From: Hippasteria phrygiana
Lineage: Eukaryota; Echinodermata; Asteroidea; Valvatida; Goniasteridae
Length of the DNA: 64,000 nucleotides
Direction: 5' to 3'
Assembly (NCBI GenBank): GCA_037893225.1
Contig: JAZGUH010000141.1
Location: 806,001 to 870,000 of the forward strand
The first letter of the stretch is position 1, and each line of letters starts with the position of its first letter. Position numbers and translations under genes: made by a program. Below the pieces are notes generated by a model that was not told the DNA's origin, did not search any database, and saw only the letters and a program-made list of their open reading frames with translations. This document shows, piece after piece, positions 11,226-22,455 of the stretch.

Positions 11226-13060
11226 TTTGCGGTGCTGATCCTGTTAAGTTCTAATGCCATCGCTAAATACTATTATGTATCTATTTTGAAACAAAGCCAG
11301 GCACGGTTCTTCGGTCCTATACGAAAGTAACAGGTCATTCAAAGGTGACGTGAGGTCGGGCCCTCGCCATAAATTCACCCCCCAACTAGCGCCGGGAATT
11401 TGCCTTCAAGGTCCCGTAAAAAATTAGCGCTCCAAGCCAAGTCCAGATTTTGTCTGAACGTCGTGTCAAAAGCTTCAACAGGTTTTCTTTTACAGAAATT
11501 GTGGCAAGCGAATTGTGGCAAAAACTCCTCACAAATATCTCCAGAGACATGGCGAGGCATACAAGATATGGCTGGTACACAGTGTAACGAATTAGGTCTA
11601 ACTAGGTTGACTTGATTTCATTCTCCGAAGTCATGTAACATCGCCAATAATATAATATGCGTTTTTGCATCTAGTAAGTGCTTTGAATGGGCCCAAGTAA
11701 TTATCATAAGCGGCAATGAAATTATATGGCCCATAGATATTCATTCCTTTATTGCATGTATTCAGGAGCTGAACCATGTACTGTAAAACCTCGCATATTG
11801 TACCCAAATGAAAATTTATGTGAGGGTAAAGTACTTTGGCATACAGGGTGGCTCAACATCCATCAACCGGATATGGAGACTGATGACGATACATCAATTA
11901 GAACTTCTACAGAACCGTCTACTACAAACATGATACCAATGTGAATCACGATACATGTACTACTCAGTGACGGATGTGTAGACAATCTCACTTAAGTCGA
12001 CTGCAAAACTTATGTTGATGATAATCAGCAGTGAACGAGGATCGTACACATTACACACGGTATAAACATTAAACATTAGATATTTATAATGTGTGTAGGC
12101 GCCTAATTGCATTTGCAACACGTTGGTCATTGTTACTAAAACTAGAGTGAGCGTATCCTTCTATACCTTCCCATCTGTTCTCCTTTACTCTTTGACCTGG
12201 TTCTGGGGAACACATCTGTAACATGTTCCGTATCGGCGTCTTCGCATTGAGGGTTTGATCCCAGCTTTGGGGTCATGCTACTTGTGTCTTTATGTGAGTG
12301 GTGATACTATGATTGCTTTAATCCTTGCTTAAGGAATTAGTCGTGAAGTAACGAGGTTGATTGCGAGGGAGGGGTTGGTTTGACACACGGTTGTGGCCCT
12401 TTAGCCCTAAGAATGATTGTCATGTCTGCAGGCTATGATTTATTGGCCCTCCCCATGAATTGTTTTAGAAGGTTCGAGAGTAGTTGCAATTATTTTCAAA
12501 AGATGTGACCTTCCGTACAAAACAGTTGAGATCTAAATTTATTTGGAAAGTAATTTTTTCTTTAAATGACTGAGCAGACGTAAAAATTCCATCGTGTTTA
12601 CATTATAATTAAAATTTAAATGAACGATTTGAAATTTGTCTTTTGTTCAGCTTGGTGTTATTGATGGGAGACTTGCAGACATTGATGATATGATTTCTAC
12701 GGACTTCTATTGGACGAGTTATTAAGTTTGCCAATATATTTTTGTAATTTCCATTACTCGCATTATGTCTCCTCTTTTTTAACCAAGGAAGTAGTTCCAG
12801 GGATGTTTGGTAACCAATCGGTCAGGATTGACCGCAAATTTACCTTTAATTGACCGTTTAGACTTTTGCAATAGTACTGTTTGAATTGTTATGTGCCAGA
12901 CAGAAAGTCAAAGGAATAATGATAAGTTGGGATAAATAAAACAAGTAATTTATATACATAGGCTAATATACTAAGTTGAAAACACTAAAAGCTTGTCCGA
13001 TTCCACGAGCAAATAGTAAACTGCAGTCTGGTATTTAGGCACTAGTCATGACAGTAATGA
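11226..13060. other. No recognised gene
   Basis: AT-rich. GGTTTGATCCC near 12252 resembles a pol III B box but has no clear partner A box. No coding feature seen. Confidence 0.45.
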
Positions 13061-13061
13061 G

Positions 13062-13170
13062 TTACGTTGGCCTTACCTTCCATACCTTCCACTGCTGTGA
13101 CCCGGGTTCGAATCCCACCAGTGGATTGGGTTTTCAGTCCCTGCCTAATTCCGCGGGTTTCCAAAAAAAT
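13062..13170 (+). mobile_element. tRNA-derived SINE fragment
   Basis: Contains GTTGGCCTTACCTTCCA, a pol III B-box-like GGGTTCGAATCCC at about 13103, and the following TGGATTGGGTTTTCAGTCCC / TCCGCGGGTTTCC block, a layout typical of tRNA-derived SINEs in invertebrate deuterostomes (family resemblance recalled, not searched). The 5' part with the A box is missing or decayed. Confidence 0.55.
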
Positions 13171-13574
13171 GTCATTTTGGGGTTAACCGCCAACCTCTAC
13201 AACTGAATATTGCTTCGTCGTCTTCCTACAGGTTTCTTCAGCCTTTCAATATACAGTGCTATGATTTTTTTAGCAATCTTTGGTTTCATTATCATATAGG
13301 CCTAAATATGAACATTTCCTCATTTTTATCATCACAATTGCTGAAAATACCAGAGTTAAGTTATATCTCAGACATGGAATCGAACATAACTTCTTAAAGT
13401 AAGGAATATTAATACAATGTACAATGGAGCTCCACTGTGTGCGTGACGTGAGTGAGCAACAGGTTCGCAAATTCCAAGTATATTTGTGTACAACTTTTAT
13501 ACATATTGATGTGTCATTCTCGAGTCAAATTCTGCAGATGAAAAGAGGCATACGAGTCGAATTTCATGACTTAC
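13171..13574 (-). other. Start of intron downstream of the GTPase exon
   Basis: Begins with GTAAGT on the minus strand at 13574. AT-rich and non-coding as far as I can see; the downstream exon was not identified in the window. Confidence 0.5.
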
Positions 13575-13959
13575 CTGACAGCATCGATTCATAGTCGCTA
13601 ACATCAGTGTAGAAGGAAGAAGCAAACTGCATAAGCAGGGAGGATTTGCCAACTCCAGCCGTGCCGAGCAGCACCACCCTCAGCACGGGGGGCTGCTGGA
13701 GTGCTGGCAGGTCCTTTAGAGTTAAAAACGGGAGGCTGGAGCTCCTGCCGCGGTGGCACGAGTGCTCCTCCTGCTGCTGCTGCTGCCGCTGCTGCTGGTG
13801 GATGGTCATATCGGCGATGCTCCAATGTAGCGTCTTGGCCAAGGGGGTGACGGGGGAGGCAGGCGGGTCCTTGCACGGGACGTGGGGGTCCGGGGTGTTA
13901 GCCCGCTGGTGTTGGAGAGGGGGAATGTCCCCACCCCTCTTGAGTTTCTTGTCTATCAT
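13575..13959 (-). CDS. P-loop exon of an RGK-like (Rad/Gem/Rem) small GTPase, partial
   Basis: From ATG 13959 the frame gives 128 codons plus one base, ending at a strong splice donor (CAG|GTAAGT; intron starts at 13574). Residues 92-99 (VLRVVLLG) form the first beta strand and 99-106 (GTAGVGKS) the G1/P-loop, followed by SLLMQFASSFYTDVSDYESM. A long basic, Ser/Pro/Gln-rich N-terminal extension precedes the G domain, with a WSI motif near residue 46; this architecture is typical of RGK GTPases, which regulate voltage-gated calcium channels and cytoskeleton. The frame stays open upstream of the ATG to about 14080, so the exon may start at an acceptor and the ATG may be internal. Base composition is GC-rich, unlike the flanks. 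Later exons (G2-G5) should lie at lower coordinates but I could not find them. A more generic Ras-like GTPase is possible. Confidence 0.65.
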
Positions 13960-14089
13960 ATGGCTGGCTAGGGCAGGATCGGAAGCAGCCGAGGCGCGTC
14001 TGGCCTGTTTGTCGAGGAGTCGGGCGGCCGTCGTTACACTGTGATCCCGGTCCAGGGGAGCGGGACTATACGATGATAGATAATACTAA

Positions 14090-15785
14090 CTCTCCCCCTT
14101 CCTCTGTGTCAGTGTCAAGAGGTTGTTAATCTCGCTATTTATGACAACCATGAATCATAGGCTGTTGTGATGATCGCCTGGCATGTCGAAGGGGTTTTCA
14201 GGGAAGATGCGTCAATTTCGTTTTACCGAGCACAACCTGGTGATTCCAGCAAGGCTGGCCGGCGAGGAATACGGTTGACTACTGAGCCCTGAGCCTCATC
14301 AGCATGGCTTAAGATTTGAAACTGGAATGAGTTAGTCCCATCTGGTGAATAGACATCGAGGATTGCGGTAGACTAATCGCATTTGCGCTCAATGGGATTT
14401 GCACAATGATACCTGAATTTACTGAGCTATCGTTGGCCTCATACAAAATAAAATCCCTCCGGTCTACCCACGTGCGCTGTTGTGTATAAAACCCGTGGCC
14501 TTAGTGAAGCGATTTTTATGGGTTTGACCGTGTGCTAAAGCGCAGGGTGTTCTAAACCAGTGATGTCCAGTACATGCACCAGGCTCACGTCACAGCGATG
14601 ATGCAGCCTCGTCTGATCGAACCGTGGAATCGAATCGAATCAACCCCAGTGTATTTGCCCACTCACTATCCATCACACACAGACAACTAATACACACGTC
14701 ACCCCGCCTACTGCGCATGCTCCTGTTGAATCCATGCACTAGCGGCAGATTGCGCTCACAGTATCTGCTGTGGAAACCAAACTCTGTATACTACTCCATC
14801 ACTTATTGCCATCTGGCGTTAATAGGCGTTCTATCAGCCATGTAGATATTAATTTATTCATAGCATCATTACAGCTACAATTGGAAGCTGCCTTTTTTGG
14901 TTGCCATGAGAACGGGTGATGTCACTGCGACGAGATGAGCTATTAGCGATGAGTACACCGACACACCAGCCCGCATATACAACGTAATGTTGTCATGCTG
15001 TGTATTGACCTAACAGTGTGCGCGCCTTGCAAATCGTCCTCATATCAGACGAATCCATTTTGCTCCGCGGATTGTCGTTGCGACACGCGTGAATCATAAT
15101 GTTGTTCAGCCTGTAAGTTGCATTACACGGCCGCAGAGTTGGCGGGAAAGCGACTTCCCGCGTCGTCATTCGACTTTACAACCTACGGGAGCTTGCTACA
15201 CGCGTGGCCCGTATACAAGGCTATTTATGTAGATGATGTCATGCCAATATGAATGGCTGTATCGTCAACTTGAAGTCATCGTTAAAATCGATTGGCCCAT
15301 TTTCGCAAGATACCGATCGGCTCGGGCTAAACATGGTGCTATTGTAGTCGTGTACTTAATCATCGAAGGCGTTTTTGAATATCTGGTGGGCGCGGCTCTT
15401 GATATAGACTGCAGTAAAAAATATATGATGCAAAGGAAATAGATGATAAATTACTAAGAGATAGGTTATGTGATTGCCATCAGGGAGATTAGTTTTAGAA
15501 TAGGGTGTGACTCGAATTATTTCTATTTTGATAGATATAGGACGATGAATCTGAATGACTACTGGGCGAGTAAAAAATAACAAAATTTCAATTAAGAAAT
15601 TCTGTATATGTTTTAAAAGCGTAATTATTAAGAACTAATTAATAGGCTTACTTAGTACAAAAACCTTTAGAAAAAAACACATGTTGCTGGCGAGTTATTG
15701 ACCTTTGAACTAAGACCATCTTTTAAGAGTTCGTCAACGACTTCATTGTGACATGTTAATACTCGTCATTTCAGCAAAACAGGAA
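14090..15785. other. No recognised gene; flank upstream of the GTPase exon
   Basis: Lies upstream of the minus-strand GTPase exon and could hold promoter or 5' UTR exons, but I see no decisive motif. Short plus-strand frames have no family features. Confidence 0.4.
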
Positions 15786-15790
15786 AGTTA

Positions 15791-15912
15791 GGCCGTGTCC
15801 AAATTACTTGGCTGCGGCTTGAAATTACACACAAGTCTATGGTTGTGGCCGCAGCCACGTCACATAGATTTGTGTGTAATTTCAAGCCGTAGCCAAGTAA
15901 TTCGGACACGGC
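15791..15912. repeat. Hairpin MITE with ~50-bp arms
   Basis: 15791-15840 and 15863-15912 are nearly exact reverse complements (GGCCGTGTCCAAATTACTTG...), with a GC-rich, itself palindromic loop (GTGGCCGCAGCCAC). Non-coding. Confidence 0.85.
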
Positions 15913-16283
15913 CGTACTTCTGTGTCTTACAGTTAAGTTTGACTTCTTATCCATTTTCACTTCATTCCCAATTGTCAATGCTAAGCCAACATGCTTAAAG
16001 ATGTCCAAATTTAAAGCAATACCTTGTCTTCTACGTACATGGCTATTCTGGAGAAGGTTGAATATCTATAGCTTTTTCACTTACTTTTTCAGCAAATTCA
16101 CTTCTAATAGTACGGTCGTCCCACACTGGCACAACCGGACAAAAGTCCCAACACCGTCCATCCCCAATAGTAATTAATTATTCAACAACTATGAATTGGA
16201 TTATTTTATTAATAGAACGCTTATGACTTAAGCTTTCAAGTCAATACGCAATGCTCTTTAACGTATAATGTACAACATTTGCT

Positions 16284-16410
16284 TTTGCTGTAATTTTCAG
16301 AAATGAATGGATTTGGGGGTTAGTATTTTATAGCAAATACTGTAACACTGACCTGTTTAAAGTTGTGTGTGCATAGATGCTGGGAAAACAAAGAGAAAAA
16401 GATGCTGTTC
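16284..16410 (+). repeat. Dispersed repeat R1, copy B (5' part)
   Basis: Shares GGATTTGGGGGTTAGTATTT, ACACTGACCTGTTTAAAGT and GCATAGATGCTGGGAAAACA with copy C at 23.65 kb. It lacks the 30-bp-arm hairpin of copies A and E. Confidence 0.8.
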
Positions 16411-19400
16411 TTGTACAATGGTGGTGACCTAAATTCGTTGACCTCTCTCATATTTGCTGGTACTAATTGACATTAGAAAATACACATCTGCTGATTCCAG
16501 TGGAGCTACTTAAATGCGGGAGAAAACGGGGGCGGGGGGGGGGGGGCAAAGGTCAAGAACCCTGCAAATGATTGACAAAGAAAGTGAATTTATTATCTCG
16601 CCGCAACCGTTGTTCAGCTTTGTCGCGTAACGAAACACGACGAAATCGGTACGACGTTTTCCATGATATCATGGGCACCAGTCTTCATCGGTCACAGGGA
16701 CAACGTCTGAATCCAGCAGAACACATTCACGTGTTAAATTCTCGTTTTTCATCAGTCACTCTCTATGGAAAAGTTAGTGATGGTTTTGGTCGAAAGGCTT
16801 ATTATGGGAAAAATTAGGGGCCATATTTGTTTATGGAAGTCGCCCAATACAAGGCTAAAACCACTCGTATGTAAAGGGCTACAACTGAGGTGGTGGGGTT
16901 TGCTACATTTTAGGCTGTACACCCTACCACCCTTTCGGTTTTCCTGGGTCCAGATCTATTTAGAGGATAAATCTTCAATAGATACCAAAGAAATTATCCC
17001 CATTTTCAGACCTATACAGACCCAGGTGGGGTAACTTCCACCGCTGGTGAGACACACTCGCCTCCCCATATATATTGGCAAGTAATTGATTTTCAGCCAA
17101 ATTATGCTCATAGCTTTAAAAAATGCAACTATGAAAACTGATTGCTAAAAATGAAGTATTATAGACAGATACCAAGATGGCTGTTGCATGACTTGCAGAA
17201 ATTGCGTCACAATGGTAAACGACGTCATAAAGCATTGCCAGAGCTGTAGAGTTTATATCGCTATAAGAAGGTCCATACGCCGCCATCTTGAAATGGTTTT
17301 TACCATAATGACACGATATATTCATCTACATGATTGTATAAAAATGAAGGTCATTAAATACCCTGATTGTATTAATTTCATTTGTTTACAATATTTTTAC
17401 TCATGAATGTGTTCTTTTCCCAACACAACCAGTTCATAATGCAGACACGTTTCTCGCGTTGCCTCCCATGCCGTCGCTGAAGGCAACTGGTGTTAGAAAT
17501 GATGGATAAAGGTGGTAGCCTTTGCATCTTGTCATAAATTACTCTAATTACACAGCGCTTGCAAGTGACACATTATGTCAAATGGGACAGAATCATGTTT
17601 GAAATATTGCCATTGTCATGCTTACTAATGACAATCTTTTGCAGTGTGTTTTAAAGGGTTCTGGTCTAGACATTTCTAAGAGGATATCCTCTCGTCTCCA
17701 TTTTTGGTTCGGGTGTTGGGACAGTGTTGTGTCGTGATAGTTGTATGGGCATTTAACGTAGCCATGATGGTGTTCGGTTTGGTTCGGTTATTGTTATGAT
17801 TTCTTTGTTTTGGGTTTTTCCTTTCATTTTCGGCTGTCAGTTTGTGTCACAGTTTTGTACACAATTGCAAGAATTGTCATAGCCATGTAGTATAACTAAT
17901 TTATTGTCAATAAATCTTAAATATCCATTTAAATTTAGCAAGGGATAAATTTTACTTCGGGCCTATAATGTGCCTAGATGGCGTTTCCCTGCCTAAGATC
18001 ATTATAAAACAGTCAGTTTTCACCATACGTAAATCCCGCAACGTATGTCTTAGTAACCTGTACATTTAAAGCACGCTGGTATTTCACGGTCCGCGCTTCA
18101 ACGATGTTGGTATCGAGACGGTAATGTTTGAGCATCCTCCATGCCTTAACTTCTCGACATCTCAGGCATCCTCCTCGCGGTATCGCAATAACCGTCTCCC
18201 CGCTCGCTCTGCTAAGCACCCGATGACTGACATCATCACATGCTGGATCAGAAGACCGACGGAGAATCTAGGTCAGCAGTGACTGGCTCCCAAGTCCATG
18301 CCGTCTTCTGCCCCCACGGGTCCCGTCTCGTCATTCTGGGCCCGCACGATCCCAGTCCGTGCCGTACTCCGTGAATAATTTTGTGTCTGGGTGTATACGG
18401 CAGGGTCTCTTCGAGGGGTCCATTGTGAGGGGAACACAGTACTTTTCCGTGGATGTATCATCTCGCATTCTTTGAAAATGAGACGCCGTGTGGGACTGCG
18501 CTGCTTCAAAGAAAGATAGCAACCTGACTTCTTTGATAGGAATATAATGGAAACACTAGGATGACTAAGAGTCTAGCAATGGAATACTGGTCTGTTGCTC
18601 ATCAGTGACTGGCTTTGGGTGGTATCCCTTATCTGGGGGAGATTCAATCCATAAAGCCCAGCCATGCAGCTATCTTCATATGCAATATCATTGCACAATA
18701 AACGAAGGAAATATGACACTTGAACAGCCACAGAAACGGCAAACGTGATTAGTGCGAGCGTCTGCTTTTGCCATCAAAGCAATATCAAACAGGCATGTGT
18801 ATACGTCATGTAATTGCAACATAGGGGTCAATGCGTCTCGTGCAATGGCAATCTGATCAGGATCTTGGATATATTTATTGAAATAATTTCATATTGTTTC
18901 AATCATTTTAAATGTCATTTTAAAGTGTCAAATTTCATTTCTGCCCTTTTAAAGGATATATGAGTAAGATACGACCGCTTTTCATTAAAATCTTGGTCGG
19001 AAATCGATTACCTGCACTGTGATTTCCAATGTATGCAAACCTAATATCAGCCTTTCTATTTGACTGATGAAAAACAACAGTCAAAAACGAGTCACAGTTT
19101 CAGCGCTTTAATTTAAAACGCATGTCTATTTTCGGAATATTGTGCAACACTTTATTCCGCACAATAAGGTTCATCATTTCAATTTACTGACACAAGGTCT
19201 CTGCGTTGTAATATCGAAAGAGACGATGCCACCTATTTCGTCTCCGATCTCACACAAGCAGTGCAAGTTATGGGTTCCATCACCGCTGACCCTTTTGCAG
19301 TGCACAAAACCATGCAGGAATACCAAAAGACTGGGTTCTACCGGGTGGTCCTAGATGATGGAAACTCACTTTGTCAGAGATTACAACTGTACTTCTCCAA

Positions 19401-19515
19401 AGTATCGAAAATGCTCTTACATTATTAGCAAAGTACGGACTTTAAAGTGTATGTTGTGAAACTATCGTTGCATTTGCACATACTGTCTCCGAGCAATGGT
19501 AGGTTAAAGAGGAAG
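16411..19515. other. No confident gene
   Basis: Poly-G run near 16532-16546. About 17640-17930 ends in TTATTGTCAATAAATCTTAA and could be a 3' tail of a non-LTR element. On the minus strand, 18331-18522 and 18013-18219 are open frames of moderate complexity in GC-richer DNA, the first preceded by a good acceptor-like TTTCTTTGAAGCAG; they match no family I recognise. Confidence 0.35.
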
Positions 19516-19521
19516 TTCAGT

Positions 19522-19869
19522 GCTGAGAGAAGTCTGCGTCATTTTGTATTTTTATGTAGATTGCGTATTGCAAAATCAAACAGCATCTTTTTTCTGCCAT
19601 GAAATACCCAAAACGTGACTTTTGAGAGCTATTTTTATCAAGTCCCCTCTAGCGCAGCATAGCCCGCTATTGTCATTTGTTTAAAAGTCGTCGCTGCGGG
19701 CAGCAAACAATTTGACGTCATAGGACGACCCCCCCCCCCCCCTTTGTGTCTAGCACAAGGCACAAAAGGGGAGTCCTATGGCGTCGATTTGTTTGCTGCC
19801 CGCAGCGACGACTTTTAGACAAATGGCACCAGCGGGATAGAGGGGACTTGACGTAGACTTCTCTCAGCA
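19522..19869. repeat. Inverted-repeat element (MITE), about 350 bp
   Basis: Outer ends GCTGAGAGAAGTCT(G/A)CGTCA are inverted at 19522 and 19869. Inner arms TCAAGTCCCCTCTA, ATTTGT and AAGTCGTCGCTGCGGGCAGC are mirrored on both sides of a poly-C/TTTGTG centre near 19730-19770. Non-coding. Confidence 0.8.
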
Positions 19870-20250
19870 ATCAACAACATTCTTAAAGAAAGCATGTGCA
19901 AATTCGGTCTGTCAACGGAAGTCGGTTCTGGCTGCTTAACCTGAATTAAAGACCATTTTAATACACTTGAAACAAACATTGTGATTTCTTTTTCAATTTC
20001 TTTTTGTTGTGTAATGTTACGCAACAATGAACATAATCCTGCCGCTCCCTTTCGCCAATCATATTAACACAACCACCCTGTATTTAAATAAATGATAGGA
20101 CCTTGTATTGATACGTTCTGCGTTTATTGAATGATAAAACCCGTAGACAAAGTGGAATTTCCTCAATTGTGCTCAGAGCATAACAACTGTATTCTTGTGA
20201 CTTTTTCGAAAACCTTTCCACCACTTATGTTTAAAGGTCACATTTGTTTA

Positions 20251-20284
20251 CAGTTTTTCTCAATCGCTTACACACGATTAGTAG
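20251..20284 (+). repeat. Left terminal inverted repeat of the Tc1/mariner element
   Basis: Reads CAGTTTTTCTCAATCGCTTA then CACACGATTAGTAGA; mirrored at 22420-22453 with two differences. Confidence 0.9.
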
Positions 20285-20635
20285 ATCTAAGGCCACAATA
20301 ATAAGAATGGAAACGTCGTCATTCACAACCATGCATGCATTGTTCCAAACTTAAAATACTTTCAGGTTGTTTTCGAGCTAAATTCACTGCACAAACGCTT
20401 CAATGCAAATCGCTAAATACAAAAGCGTACGTTTAACACAGAATTCTTTTGATTGTACTTTGCAGTTAAATCGAAACACATTCCAACGACTTTGAAGTAC
20501 ATTACGTAATATTGCAATGATCCACACACATGTGTAACTAACACAATGTCTGATATGAAATAACACAAGGAGTCTTTCAGTAATCGAACACTTTTGATAG
20601 TATAAAATGACCCATGAGTAACAGGATAGAACATT

Positions 20636-22036
20636 ATGATGATGGAGCAGGAAGCACGCAACGCAGTTAGGCCTGATGTTGGAGGCAGGAGAGGACGCGG
20701 GGGAGTGGGAATGCGAGGAGGGGTAAGGGGAAGGCGACGACGAGGAGGGGGAAGGCGACGTGCACCTACATTGTCCAACGAGATCCGTGCAACACTAATT
20801 GATCATGTAATAAACCGTGGGCTAACATTGAGAGAGGCTGGTCAGCGGGTGCAACCAAATATTCCCAAGTCTACGGTAGCTTCAATCGTTAGGACATACA
20901 GAAATGAAAATCGGTGAGCATAATGTAGGACTTTATGAAAATGTCACGCTTGGAATTGATTTTCGTGTAAATATTGACACCAAATCTGTACGTATACTTG
21001 TTTTTGCAGAATTGAGCAATTGCCTCATTTAGGAGGAAGACGTAGGCTTTTCTCCGAACAACAGGAGCAACTCATCGTGAACATGGTGCTGGAAAACAAC
21101 GTCATCCGTCTCAAAGAAATTCAACAACGGATTACAGAGGACCATGACGCATTTCAAAACATTGAAAGTGTCAGTTTGACGACCATCGATCGTGTCTTGA
21201 AGCGACATCGAATAAAAATGAAACAAGTGACCAAGGTCCCGTATGAGAGAAACTCTGATCGGGTGAAGGAGATGCGGTGTCTATATGTGCAAGTAAGTTC
21301 ACCTGTGCAGATGACAGTATGCTTGGGCACAATACATGGTGCACAGAATTTACTTCTGTATTTTCATGTTGTTCTTTTTTTTTTTTACATACAGACAATA
21401 CTGGAGCTTGATGCGGATGAGAACGCAAATGAATACATCTACATAGATGAAGCCGGTTTCAATCTGAGCACGAGAAGGCGGAGAGGTAGAAATGTCATTG
21501 GTCAGCGAGCTACTGTTGACGTCCCTGGTCTTCGTGGTGGAAACATATCGATGTGTGCCGCCATTTCTAGAAATGGCGTACAAGCCCATAATGCTAGATT
21601 AGGCCCGTATAACTCTGAAAGACTGATCGAATTCTTAGATGGGTTTTACGACACACTAGTACCCAACGAAGATACTCATTATATTATCGTGTGGGACAAT
21701 GTGCGTTTCCACCACTCTGTCGCTGTGCGGGAATGGTTTGAGGCTCATGCACGATGCACTATGGTTTTCCTCCCACCATACTCCCCCTTCCTAAACCCAA
21801 TCGAGGAATTTTTTTCATCATGGCGGTGGAAAGTGTATGATCGCAGACCATACGAGCGGGTCACTCTTTTGCAAGCCATGGAGGAAGCATGCGAAGACAT
21901 CCAAGACGCAGCATGTCAGGCATGGATCCGCCACGCAAGACGGTTTTTCCCCCGATGTTTGGCGAGGGAAAATATTCGTTGCGACGTCGATGAGAACTTG
22001 TGGCCGGAAAGAAATGATCGACATGATAATCCATGA
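20636..22036 (+). CDS. Tc1/mariner-superfamily transposase, three exons
   Basis: Exons 20636-20913, 21010-21292 and 21395-22036 total 1,203 nt, an exact frame of 400 residues plus stop. Introns are 96 nt (GTGAGC...TTTTTGCAG) and 102 nt (GTAAGT...T-rich...ACAG); the second is in frame and stop-free. Residues about 10-45 are Arg/Gly-rich; 46-92 form a paired-type helix-turn-helix (LTLREAG...PKSTV); a second winged helix-like region follows (about 100-180). The DDE catalytic core has D205 (YIDEAGF), D288 (VWDN) and E324 (LPPYSPFLNPIEE), i.e. D-82-D-35-E by my count. The family cuts and pastes DNA at TA sites in the nucleus. The C-terminus (RRFFPRCL, DVDENLWP) resembles IS630-like transposases of fish and invertebrates. 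Start chosen as the first of three consecutive ATGs; no inactivating lesion seen. Confidence 0.9.
20914..21009 (+). other. Transposase intron 1
   Basis: 96 nt, donor CG|GTGAGC, acceptor TTTTTGCAG. Splitting codon 93 restores an Arg and joins the two frames. Confidence 0.8.
21293..21394 (+). other. Transposase intron 2
   Basis: 102 nt, donor GTAAGT, run of 12 T before ACATACAG. Retention would add 34 residues without a stop, in front of the first catalytic Asp. Confidence 0.8.
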
Positions 22037-22419
22037 AGACTCTTGTCTCGTAGCCCATCAAACTAACGGCGTTTATATATTCACACACTACGCCATAAAT
22101 TGTTATTTGATCGTCCTGCCTTTGTTTTATATTGGTTGTTCTGTTCGAGCATCACAATAAAATGAAATTAACCCATGTGCGTACGATCAATATATATTTC
22201 TGCGTGTTCATATTAGGACATGGGTGTTAGAATGATTACTGATACTGGTTAGTCATTTGGCGAAAGTTTGTCTGATTTTGATGCAAGTCTGAGCTTTTGT
22301 AAACTGTTTATTTAGATTTACAACCAGTGTAGCCTTTTGACGACGATATTTGATGTTTAGCACACCGAATAGATTGATTGATTGCATGTGTTAAATGTTT
22401 AGGGAAAGGATACAGTTTT

Positions 22420-22453
22420 CTAGTAATTGTGTGTAAGCGATTGAGAAAAACTG
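22420..22453 (-). repeat. Right terminal inverted repeat of the Tc1/mariner element
   Basis: Reverse complement of the left terminus, followed by TA. Confidence 0.9.
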
Positions 22454-22455
22454 TA

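Larger units (their letters stand above)
20251..22453 (+). mobile_element. Apparently complete Tc1/mariner (IS630-type) transposon
   Basis: A 2,203-bp element with ~34-bp terminal inverted repeats (2 mismatches), outer end CAGTTTTTCTCAATCGCTTA, flanked on both sides by TA (20249-20250 and 22454-22455), the target duplication of this superfamily. It carries one plus-strand transposase gene of three exons with an intact frame, so it could be autonomous or only recently inactive. Confidence 0.88.

Noticed and set aside
13604..13876. 90-codon minus-strand frame overlapping the GTPase exon
   Set aside because: Alternate frame rich in Ala/Pro caused by the GC-rich and CAG-rich exon.
13646..14044. 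132-codon plus-strand frame opposite the GTPase exon
   Set aside because: It is the antisense shadow of the P-loop exon, whose frame has a clear motif and splice donor.
16572..17034. Short plus-strand frames of 81-89 codons
   Set aside because: They overlap in different frames, lie next to R1 copy B, and resemble no protein family.
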